A DNA stretch of 63,371 nt, from assembly GCA_964412555.1 (NCBI GenBank), contig CAYPPG010000048.1:1-63371 (forward strand). The letters are read 5' to 3'. This DNA comes from CAYPPG01 sp964412555 (GTDB lineage: Bacteria; Hinthialibacterota; Hinthialibacteria; Hinthialibacterales; Hinthialibacteraceae). Made by a program: the position numbers and the translations under genes. The notes beneath the pieces were generated by a model. The model did not search any database and was not told where the DNA came from. It saw only the letters and a program-made list of their open reading frames with translations. How positions within the stretch are numbered: the stretch's first letter is position 1; every line of letters begins with the position of its first letter. This document shows positions 8,733 through 17,849 of this stretch, one piece after another.

Positions 8733-10154
8733 ATGAAGATACGATCAACTACTGCTATCAAAGAATATTTCGGCAAAAAACGAACTCTTTTCGCCGCATC
8801 TGCACCGGGCCGTCTGGATGTCATGGGAGGAATTGCGGATTATTCCGGTTCCTTGGTGTTACAAATGCCTATCCGAGAACGAACAACGGCAATTGTAAGC
8901 GAAAGAGAAGACGGCATCATTCGAGTTCACAGCGATGCGGCGGAGAATATGGGACTCCCAGAGGAAGTGTGCATTGAGTGCGATCCATTGATGAAAGCCG
9001 GCAATGACCGTAATTATAGTAAGACTCGAAAGATGGTAGAAAAACTCCCCGGTGGTGAATGGGCGGCTTATGTGATTGGCTGTTTTTTAGTGTTATCCCG
9101 CGAAAAGAGCGCGAAAATTCATGGCGCCGATGTATGGATTGAATCCCATGTACCGATTGGAAAAGGCGTTTCTTCCTCTGCGGCGATCGAAGTGGCGGTT
9201 ATGACGGCGTTGGACGCACTGTACAAACTCAAGCTCCGAAAATCGGAGTTGCCGATTTTGGCTCAAAAAGTCGAGAATTTGATTGTCGGAGCGCCTTGTG
9301 GATTGATGGATCAGTTGGCCTGTTATTTGGGAGAAGAAGGGCGGCTGCTTCCGATTTTGTGCCAACCCGATCAAGTTTCTGAAACCTTGCCCATTCCAGA
9401 AGATATTCATTTTGTTGGAATCGACAGCGGAGTACGACATGCGGTCAGTGGCGCTTCCTATACGGATGTGCGAATTGCCGCGTTTATGGGGTATTCCATC
9501 ATTGCCCAAAACGAAGGAATCCAACAGAAAGATTTGAAATATGCGAAAGAATCGCATGATTATTCCAATTTACCGTTTTCCGGATATGTAGCGAACATTT
9601 CTCCTTCTCAATTCGAAACCCGTTATCGCGAAATATTGCCGGAACAGTTAAATGGACGCCGATTTCTTGAATCTTACGGTGAGACGATCGATCCCGTCAC
9701 GACAATTAAAAAACAATCGATATATAGGATACGAGATTGTACCGTTCATCCGGTTTATGAGAATCGGCGGGTTGGGAATTTCCGCTTATTGCTTCAATCG
9801 TTGGGATATCTGGAAAAAAAGAATCGGAAACGAGAGGATTATTTGGTTGCGTTGGGAGAGTATATGTTTCAGTCTCACGCCAGTTATTCGAGGTGCGGAC
9901 TCGGAAATAACGTGACAGATGAATTGGTGGAATCCATCCGTCAGAGTGGAGCGGCATCCGGTGTCTATGGAGCCAAGATTACGGGCGGGGGAAGCGGCGG
10001 GACGGTTTGTGTGCTTTGTAAAGGGAAAAAAGGGATTGCCACCGCAAAAACAATTGCGCGGAAAAATGCACAAAAATACGGAATAGAACCGATTTTTTTT
10101 GTGGGAAGCGGAAATGGTGCTCAGCTGACAGGTGTTCAGATCATGGAAATTTGA
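8733..10154 (+). CDS. GHMP kinase, galactokinase/L-arabinokinase type
   Basis: Sugar 1-kinase of the GHMP superfamily. All three GHMP motifs are present: motif 1 as APGRLDVMGGIADYSGS near residue 24, the ATP loop GKGVSSSAAIE near residue 143, and motif 3 KITGGGSGGTVCVL near residue 414. Motif 1 differs from galactokinase (GRVNLIGEHTDY) and is much closer to the GRLDVMGGIADYSG sequence of plant L-arabinokinase, so arabinose or another sugar may be the substrate. Length 473 also exceeds typical GalK (~380). ATG 8733 is preferred to TTG 8721. Last gene of the operon; a hairpin with T-run follows at 10170. Confidence 0.82.
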   Translation: MKIRSTTAIKEYFGKKRTLFAASAPGRLDVMGGIADYSGSLVLQMPIRERTTAIVSEREDGIIRVHSDAAENMGLPEEVCIECDPLMKAGNDRNYSKTRKMVEKLPGGEWAAYVIGCFLVLSREKSAKIHGADVWIESHVPIGKGVSSSAAIEVAVMTALDALYKLKLRKSELPILAQKVENLIVGAPCGLMDQLACYLGEEGRLLPILCQPDQVSETLPIPEDIHFVGIDSGVRHAVSGASYTDVRIAAFMGYSIIAQNEGIQQKDLKYAKESHDYSNLPFSGYVANISPSQFETRYREILPEQLNGRRFLESYGETIDPVTTIKKQSIYRIRDCTVHPVYENRRVGNFRLLLQSLGYLEKKNRKREDYLVALGEYMFQSHASYSRCGLGNNVTDELVESIRQSGAASGVYGAKITGGGSGGTVCVLCKGKKGIATAKTIARKNAQKYGIEPIFFVGSGNGAQLTGVQIMEI

Positions 10155-10169
10155 GGTATAATTGGCAAG

Positions 10170-10194
10170 CGGCAATTGAGCCGGTTTTTTTTTT
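10170..10194 (+). terminator. Putative intrinsic terminator after the galT operon
   Basis: Short stem CGGC/GCCG with a 6-base loop followed directly by ten T. The stem is only 4 bp, so strength is uncertain, but it lies 16 bp after the stop of the last operon gene and before the secDF leader. Confidence 0.45.
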
Positions 10195-10442
10195 GTACAA
10201 AGTAGATTGTCAGACCGGAATATTGAGAGACGACTGCTCTTTGATGGTGAGTGAGAAGAAACGATGGACAATCGGCTTTTTCTGAACCAAACAGGAGTGG
10301 CAGTCGTATAAGGGTTTGAAGCAGGTGCATTGACAGTAAACTATCCCGAAGATAAAGTTTACGGTCTACCTGTTCTTTCTGCCCGTAGTTTCGGACAGGC
10401 GACACTTCTTTTATTATTTTCCCATAAGGAGTCAATAGGACT

Positions 10443-13322
10443 ATGCAGAGGGTACCGCTTTGGAAAATTGTTGTGATTGTTGTTGTCATCCTTTTTTCCC
10501 TCTGGATGCTTTCCCCTACACTGCAATTTTATTCGTATAGCCCTTTAGTGCAAAATTCCGGTGAGACGCCGGAAATGGCGCAGATACAGGAGCGGATTCA
10601 AGAAAATCCGCCGAATGTGATTGAATTGACCAATCGTTTAAAAGAATTAAAAGAAGATTTCAGCGAAATGCGTGAAGACAGTATTCGCTTAGGTCTTGAC
10701 CTCCAAGGTGGGGTGCATTTGGTCATCGAAGTCGATCATGAACGGTTCCTCGAAAATTTGCGGGAGAAAAATCCGGATATTACTGAAGAAGAAGAACAGT
10801 ATGCGCTGGATATGGTGCTCGATAGCGCGGCGGCCGTGATTGAGAATCGTGTCAATCAATGGGGAGTCGCCGAATCCGCTATCGTCAAGCAGCCTCCCTA
10901 CCGTTTGGTGCTCGAATTACCGGGATTCAGTGATCCGCAGCAAGTGCAAGAGCTGGTTCAAGCCGAAGCCGAGCTGCGCTTTCATCTCACAACCAATCAG
11001 GAACGCCAACGGTTGGGTGAATTGATTCCCGCCATCGATGCTGTGATTCCAGAAGATTTTGAAAATTTGTTAGGGGGGACAGATCCCTACCGGGGGGCGG
11101 TTGTCATCCAATATCCGGAAGATGTGGATATTGTCCAAGATATACTCCAACGTCCCAAAGTCCAAAGTATTATCGATCGTGATTTGACCTTCAAATGGGG
11201 GGAGGTGCGGCAACCTACAGGGGATTACGATTATGAATATCGCATGCTGTACCTATTGAAAAAGCAGGAAGAATTGACCGGCGCGAATCTGCAAGACGCT
11301 TGGATGTATTTAAATCAACAAAATCAACCTGTCGTTTCTTTGACCTTCGATTCGACCGGAGCGCGGATTTTCCGCCGCGTGACGCGGGATAATCTTCATG
11401 AATACCTCGCCGTCGTTCTCAATGAAGTCGTGTATGCCGCTCCGGAAATCATCACTGAAATTCGCGACGGCCGGGCCGAGATTACGGGGATCAATGACAT
11501 TACCGAAGCGCGGCAAATTTCCGTCATTCTCCGTGCCGGTGCCTTGCCGGCTCCGATGACGATTGCGGAAAGCCGGGTTGTTGGACCTTCACTCGGGCGG
11601 GACTCTATTCGCCAAGGATTAATGGGCGGAATCTTCGGCGGTATTGTCGTTCTGATATTTATGATTGTTTATTATGCAATGGCGGGTATCGTCGCCGATT
11701 TTTGTGTTTTGTTCAGTTTGTTCCTGCTTGTCGCCGGTATGGCCATGTTCAAAGCGACTTTGACGCTTCCGGGTATCGCCGGGATCGTCTTGATGATCGG
11801 TATGGCTGTCGATGCGAACGTTCTGATCTTCGAGCGTCTTCGGGAAGAAATGCACAGCAAGAAATCCAAGTCCGTCCAGTTGATTTTGGATAAAGCGTAT
11901 GGACGGGCGTTCATGACCATTTTCGATGCGAACATTACGACGTTGATCACCGCGTTGGTTCTCTTTCAATTCGGGACCGGGCCGATCAAAGGCTTTGCCG
12001 TAACTCTTTCGCTTGGGATTCTGGTTTCGATGTTTGCTGCGATTTTCGTCTCACGAGTCATTTATGATACGATGGTGGCGAATGGAATGAAACAATTGTC
12101 CGTCGGAACGATGCGATTTTTCAGCACTCCAAATTATGACTTCTTCAAAAATCCTAAGTTCTATATGAGCATTACAACGCTCTTTGGGGTCATTGGATTT
12201 CTCTATCTCTCGGTGTTTTGGAATTCGTTTAAAGGGATTGATTTTGCCGGTGGCGCGGAAATCAACATTCAGTTTGAAGAAATGGTGGAAGCCGAACCGT
12301 CAACACAATTGGCCGAAGGAGAAGTTCCTCAAATCCAAGTACAATTCGACGAACCGGTTATGATCCAGGAAGTGCGGGAGGGATTAGGCTCGATTGGATT
12401 TAGTGACGTGTTGATCAAAGATATTGCGGATTCTCAAAATCAATTGATGATTCGAGTTCAAGAAAATATTGGAGAAACTCCCGCGATTTTGGAAGAACGG
12501 TTGAAAGAGGCATTGCCCAATAGACAGATTTCCATCGTGAATTGGTCTCTCGTGCGGCAACTGGATGAAAAAGTTCCTGTCCAATCCGTGCGTGATGGCT
12601 TGGCCAATGCTGGTTTAGCAGATACTGTCATCCAAGAAGTGTTGGGTGAAAAGAATCAAATGCTGGTTCGTGTTCGTGAAGGTGTTGTCAGCAGCCCCGC
12701 CGAGCTTGAAGCCAAAGTGCACGAAGCCTTGCCGGATCGATCGTTTACGGTGCTGGGAACCGATATCGTCGGAGAAAAAGTCGGCAGCGAATTGCTGTTG
12801 AAAGGCTTATACTGCATTCTCTTTTCCAGTATCGGTATTTTGATGTACATCACGGTCCGCTTTGAATTCCGTTTCGCCCTGGCGGCTGTGGCTGCGCTGT
12901 TCCACGACTTGCTCTTTACCCTCGCGGTGTTGGCGTTCACAGGAACCGAATTCAATTTGCCCATCATTGCCGCTTTGCTGACAGTGCTCGGGTATTCGCT
13001 GAATGATACCATCGTTGTGTTTGACCGAATCCGTGAAAACTATAGTTCCGCCTTGTTGAACTTTAAGGAAATCGTCAATCAAAGTATCAACCAAACCCTG
13101 ACACGAACGGTGAACACGTCTGTGACAACCTTATTCGTGATCCTATGTCTCCATATCATTGGGGGAGCGGTCATTCATGATTTTGCGTTCACCTTGATGA
13201 TCGGTATTGTCATTGGTACCTATTCCTCTATCTTCGTCGCTAGTCCCATCTTGCTGTTGATGGGCAAAGAAAGTTTTCAACCGACACCTGCCAAGCAAAC
13301 GAAAACCGCTCCGGCGTCTTAA
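10443..13322 (+). CDS. secDF: Fused protein-export membrane protein SecDF
   Basis: Proton-driven accessory subunit of the Sec translocon that pulls proteins across the inner membrane. SecD covers residues 1 to ~560: TM1, LGLDLQGGVHLVIEV, the periplasmic P1 domain, then the membrane block with VLMIGMAVDANVLIFERLRE. SecF begins near residue 565 (FFKNPKFYMS, GIDFAGGAEINIQF) and ends with the block VLGYSLNDTIVVFDRIRE. An oddity lies in the SecF periplasmic loop: residues ~636-702 and ~710-780 are two related copies of a ~65-residue unit (VREGLGSIGFSD ... ALPNR and VRDGLANAGLAD ... ALPDR). This is an internal duplication. AAGGAG precedes the ATG. The 288-bp upstream leader shows no gene. Confidence 0.95.
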   Translation: MQRVPLWKIVVIVVVILFSLWMLSPTLQFYSYSPLVQNSGETPEMAQIQERIQENPPNVIELTNRLKELKEDFSEMREDSIRLGLDLQGGVHLVIEVDHERFLENLREKNPDITEEEEQYALDMVLDSAAAVIENRVNQWGVAESAIVKQPPYRLVLELPGFSDPQQVQELVQAEAELRFHLTTNQERQRLGELIPAIDAVIPEDFENLLGGTDPYRGAVVIQYPEDVDIVQDILQRPKVQSIIDRDLTFKWGEVRQPTGDYDYEYRMLYLLKKQEELTGANLQDAWMYLNQQNQPVVSLTFDSTGARIFRRVTRDNLHEYLAVVLNEVVYAAPEIITEIRDGRAEITGINDITEARQISVILRAGALPAPMTIAESRVVGPSLGRDSIRQGLMGGIFGGIVVLIFMIVYYAMAGIVADFCVLFSLFLLVAGMAMFKATLTLPGIAGIVLMIGMAVDANVLIFERLREEMHSKKSKSVQLILDKAYGRAFMTIFDANITTLITALVLFQFGTGPIKGFAVTLSLGILVSMFAAIFVSRVIYDTMVANGMKQLSVGTMRFFSTPNYDFFKNPKFYMSITTLFGVIGFLYLSVFWNSFKGIDFAGGAEINIQFEEMVEAEPSTQLAEGEVPQIQVQFDEPVMIQEVREGLGSIGFSDVLIKDIADSQNQLMIRVQENIGETPAILEERLKEALPNRQISIVNWSLVRQLDEKVPVQSVRDGLANAGLADTVIQEVLGEKNQMLVRVREGVVSSPAELEAKVHEALPDRSFTVLGTDIVGEKVGSELLLKGLYCILFSSIGILMYITVRFEFRFALAAVAALFHDLLFTLAVLAFTGTEFNLPIIAALLTVLGYSLNDTIVVFDRIRENYSSALLNFKEIVNQSINQTLTRTVNTSVTTLFVILCLHIIGGAVIHDFAFTLMIGIVIGTYSSIFVASPILLLMGKESFQPTPAKQTKTAPAS

Positions 13323-13424
13323 GCCGCCATTCTCTCAAGTATGAAAGAAGGGTAGGGGGGAGGCTGGGAAATGGATTATTGAATCTTTTGTGCACCTACC
13401 AATTGGTAAGTTATCTTTAGAAGT

Positions 13425-13841
13425 CTATGAAATTGTTGCTTGGCTTAAATCAATCCAGTAGAGCGGGAGGCTTTTGAGGGGGCGGAAATCAGGATCTGTG
13501 GTCACAAAAAGTTCGCATTTATACTTAGCAGCAAAAGCGACATGAATGGCATCCAACGCTTTGAGTTTTTCGAACTGTATAATCTTCAATCCATCTTCAA
13601 GAAGATTTAGGAAATTGGGTAATAATTTTGTTTTTGCAAACAGATTGTGGTATACCGAAACGAGTGCGTGGTCATTCTCTCGGTAGGGTTTATAGAGGAT
13701 CTCCATCATAACTGCTTGGGAAATACAGAAATCCCAGCCATCCTGTCTTAACTTTTCTAATTGCATTTCAATCATGGCTTGATATGGAGGTAAGCCTTCA
13801 ACATATGCAATCCATATTGATGTATCCACATAGGCGAACAT
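13425..13841 (-). CDS. vapC: PIN-domain toxin (VapC type)
   Basis: PIN-fold ribonuclease of a type II toxin-antitoxin pair. The acidic active-site residues are in place: Asp6 (AYVDTSIW), Glu47 (MMEILY), Asp97 (LDAIHVA) and Asp116 (TTDPDF). Length 138 is normal, so the toxin looks intact. It starts 2 bp after the stop of the small upstream antitoxin gene, the usual antitoxin-toxin order. It is convergent with secDF and has no link to it. Confidence 0.88.
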   Translation of the reverse strand: MFAYVDTSIWIAYVEGLPPYQAMIEMQLEKLRQDGWDFCISQAVMMEILYKPYRENDHALVSVYHNLFAKTKLLPNFLNLLEDGLKIIQFEKLKALDAIHVAFAAKYKCELFVTTDPDFRPLKSLPLYWIDLSQATIS

Positions 13842-13843
13842 GA

Positions 13844-14074
13844 CTACTGTCCTCTCAACTCATGCAAATCACGTATTATTTCTTCATAGCTTCTCCGTCG
13901 AATAGCAAGTGACTTTGATTGTTTGACGATGGCTTTAATGGCTTCCCAATCTGTTTCATTCGCATCTTCGGAATCTTCTTGTATGGGTAACGATAAAACG
14001 ATCTTTTCTCCCCGCCACTGAGGATCGTTCACTTTTACGAAACCATTTTCATCCACTTCGGCTTGGACGATCAT
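13844..14074 (-). CDS. VapB-like antitoxin
   Basis: A 76-residue protein immediately upstream of the PIN toxin. The N-terminus (MIVQAEVDENGFVKV) looks like a short beta-rich DNA-binding module. The C-terminus is charged and helical (SYEEIIRDLHELRGQ), as in antitoxins that wrap the toxin. ATG 14074 is chosen because AAGGAG sits 7-8 bp upstream; the ATG at 14095 would lie upstream of that site. Subfamily is not clear. Autoregulation with the toxin is expected from the family but no operator is evident to me. Confidence 0.72.
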   Translation of the reverse strand: MIVQAEVDENGFVKVNDPQWRGEKIVLSLPIQEDSEDANETDWEAIKAIVKQSKSLAIRRRSYEEIIRDLHELRGQ

Positions 14075-14290
14075 TGGTCTTTCTCCTTTTTGCATCCTTC
14101 ATGAACATCATGAGTGTGTTCGACTTCATTATACTACAGGTCTGGAATTGAGCATAGAATAATGATCGGTTTCCTTCGCACTCCTATATCGGCCGCCTTG
14201 CCCCTTGCTACTCATTTTGAATAGTCTACTATCGAATTGTGTTAGCCGTCTTAGTCTTAAAATATATAAATAAAATGATAGAGAATTATC

Positions 14291-15436
14291 ATGTTCTGTA
14301 AAACAATCATGAAACGCAGACAATTTCTATCTCATTCACTTGTTATGGCCGGTGGATTGGGAACTCTTGGATTCTCCAAATCTTTTGTAGCTGTTTCGAA
14401 ACCGGATGGAAAACTACCGGTGGTCGATATTTCCGATGAGAAGAGCCGCCATGTCATTATTGCCGCGGGGACTGAAGAGATTTATCAAGGGCATCCGACT
14501 ACCTTGTTGATGCCGGATGGGAAAACCATGTTGGCCGTTTGGTGTATCAATCACGGCGGCCATGCCGGTCCCATGGCGCGAAGCCGCGACGGCGGTTTGA
14601 CGTGGGAGAGGCTGGACGACCGGTTGCCGAAAGGATTTATCAAGCACGAGAATTGCCCAAGCATCTACCGGTTAGTGGATTCCCAGGGGAAAGAAAGAAT
14701 CTATGTATTTTCGGCACGCCCGCTTATGCCCAGTATTGTGAGTGAAGACGGCGGCGAGACCTGGAAAGAGAAGGAACCATTAGGATTTCCTTGTGTGATG
14801 ACATTCAGTAGCGTCGTTCGGTTGAAGGACAAGAGTTCTATCGGTTTGTATCATATACGTGAAAATGATACGTTGTATGTGATGCAAACGCGAACGAAGG
14901 ATGGCGGCCTGACATGGTCCGAGCCGCAGATGATCGCCGATGTCGAGGGGAAGGATCCTTGCGAGCCGTACGGTTTCCGTTCTCCGGACGGAAAAGAACT
15001 GTGCTGCCTAATGCGGGAAAATACGCATAAAGGGCGCAGCCTGGTAATGTTTTCTCAAGACGAAGGGGACAGTTGGAGCCAGCCGGTCGATACGTCCTGG
15101 GGACTCACGGGCGATCGTCATATGGGGGTGTACACGAAAGACGGGCGATATGTCATTGCGTTTCGGGATCGGGCGCTGGAAAGTCCCACCTATGGGCATT
15201 TCGTCGCATGGGTCGGGACGTATGAGGATATTCGGAAGAGCAAGCCGGGGCAGTACCGCATCAAACTGCTGCACAGTTACGCCGGAGCGGATTGCGGGTA
15301 TCCGGGAATGGAACTGCTTCCGGATGGAACGATTGTCGCCACGACATACATCAAATATTGGCCGGATGAACGGAAGCATTCCGTGGTCAGCACTCGATTC
15401 ACCATCGACGAGATGGATGACGCTTTGTTAGGCTGA
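14291..15436 (+). CDS. Secreted BNR/sialidase-like glycosidase
   Basis: Six-bladed propeller protein of the exo-sialidase/BNR superfamily. Four Asp-box motifs are visible: SRDGGLTWE, SEDGGETWK, TKDGGLTWSE and SQDEGDSWSQP. An Arg-containing segment near the start (GHPTTLLMPDGKTML) fits the family N-terminus. A Tat-like signal MKRRQFLSHSLVMAGGLGTL points to export. The ATG at 14291 has AGAGA upstream; ATG 14309, at MKRRQF, is equally possible. Whether it cleaves sialic acid or another acidic sugar cannot be told. It faces a cluster of minus-strand sugar genes (Gfo/Idh, GH43, GH106-like) across a strong hairpin at 15457. Confidence 0.82.
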   Translation: MFCKTIMKRRQFLSHSLVMAGGLGTLGFSKSFVAVSKPDGKLPVVDISDEKSRHVIIAAGTEEIYQGHPTTLLMPDGKTMLAVWCINHGGHAGPMARSRDGGLTWERLDDRLPKGFIKHENCPSIYRLVDSQGKERIYVFSARPLMPSIVSEDGGETWKEKEPLGFPCVMTFSSVVRLKDKSSIGLYHIRENDTLYVMQTRTKDGGLTWSEPQMIADVEGKDPCEPYGFRSPDGKELCCLMRENTHKGRSLVMFSQDEGDSWSQPVDTSWGLTGDRHMGVYTKDGRYVIAFRDRALESPTYGHFVAWVGTYEDIRKSKPGQYRIKLLHSYAGADCGYPGMELLPDGTIVATTYIKYWPDERKHSVVSTRFTIDEMDDALLG

Positions 15437-15456
15437 AGACTGAAGGAATCATACTT

Positions 15457-15479
15457 GGGGACGGAAAGAATCCGTCCCC
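15457..15479. terminator. Perfect 8-bp hairpin between convergent genes
   Basis: GGGGACGG/CCGTCCCC with a 7-base loop sits between the convergent sialidase-like and Gfo/Idh genes, 20 and 15 bp from their stops. There is no T-run, so it may be a weak bidirectional terminator or a REP-like element. Confidence 0.45.
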
Positions 15480-15494
15480 GGCGTTTGAATCGTG

Positions 15495-16856
<1,362 letters not shown>

Positions 16857-16897
16857 TGGATTTCCCCTTTTCATGTTTATCGATTAATAAAAAAACT

Positions 16898-17821
16898 TCA
16901 GCGTGGTGTCGGAGCCGGCTGCGGTGTTCCGCGCGTGGCTTTGCCGTGCAGGACGCCTTCGTTATCGAACCACAACGGATCGATACAGATAAACCGGTTC
17001 CACGCTTCGGTATCGTCCTTTTGTTGATGATACACCGACCACAAGCGATTTTCACCGTCTTTGATCACGCAGCCGTGACCGGGACCGAGCGCTCCGTTCC
17101 CGCGGTGAACAATCGGATTGTTTTCGTATTTTGTAAAAGGCCCTGTCGGTTGTTCCGCCGTGGCGTAGCCGATCGCATAATTCAGTGACGACGCGCCGGT
17201 GCCGGAGTACAGCAAATAATAGGTATTCTTGTGTTTCAGCATCCAAGGACCTTCGGTGACCGCGCCGCTTTTCATTTCCCATGGTTCGGTGGGTTTGATG
17301 ATTTCGATCGGTTCGCCTTCTTTTTGCAACGGATTTATCATACGCTGCACGTGAATCCGGAAACCGGGCAGTTGCACATAATACAAATAAAATTGTCCGT
17401 CATCATCTAGAAACATGTGCGCGTCGATCGCGTTTTCATAAAGTGATTTTTGATCGACGAATGTACTATCCGGCCGGTCGGCTACGGCCACTCCGATTCG
17501 CTTATTCACTGTGTAATACAAATAGAAGTTGCCGTCTTCGGGATTGTGGAAGACATCGGGCGCCCACACATTTGTGTCGCCGGGTTCGAACACTTTTTTG
17601 CCTTTTGTCCAATTGACCAAATCGGTGGAGGTATACACATGATAACTCCGGTTGTCGCCGGTGGGATATAAATAGTATTTCCCCTCATCATAAATAACAG
17701 AGGGATCGGCCGGGCCGATCTCGTCGATTATCGGATTGGTATAGGTTTCTGCGGCGCTTGCGCCGAAAACGCCAAGATAAAGGATGCACAACATCGATAC
17801 GAGTATGGAAATGATTTTCAT
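16898..17821 (-). CDS. Secreted glycoside hydrolase family 43 enzyme
   Basis: Five-bladed propeller glycosidase of GH43, a family acting mostly on arabinosides, xylosides and galactans. After a signal peptide (MKIISILVSMLCILYLGVFG, cleavage near ASAAET), the catalytic base is Asp39 in GPADPSVIY. The modulating Asp is in IDAHMF near residue 132 and the acid Glu in VTEGPWM near residue 189. Length (307) is a single catalytic domain with no binding module. ATG 17821 is preceded by AAGGAG. The stop of the GH106-like gene lies 28 bp upstream, so the two are probably co-transcribed. Exact substrate unknown. Confidence 0.9.
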   Translation of the reverse strand: MKIISILVSMLCILYLGVFGASAAETYTNPIIDEIGPADPSVIYDEGKYYLYPTGDNRSYHVYTSTDLVNWTKGKKVFEPGDTNVWAPDVFHNPEDGNFYLYYTVNKRIGVAVADRPDSTFVDQKSLYENAIDAHMFLDDDGQFYLYYVQLPGFRIHVQRMINPLQKEGEPIEIIKPTEPWEMKSGAVTEGPWMLKHKNTYYLLYSGTGASSLNYAIGYATAEQPTGPFTKYENNPIVHRGNGALGPGHGCVIKDGENRLWSVYHQQKDDTEAWNRFICIDPLWFDNEGVLHGKATRGTPQPAPTPR

Positions 17822-17849
17822 CGATTCATTCTCCTTTTGAGGAATTCTG

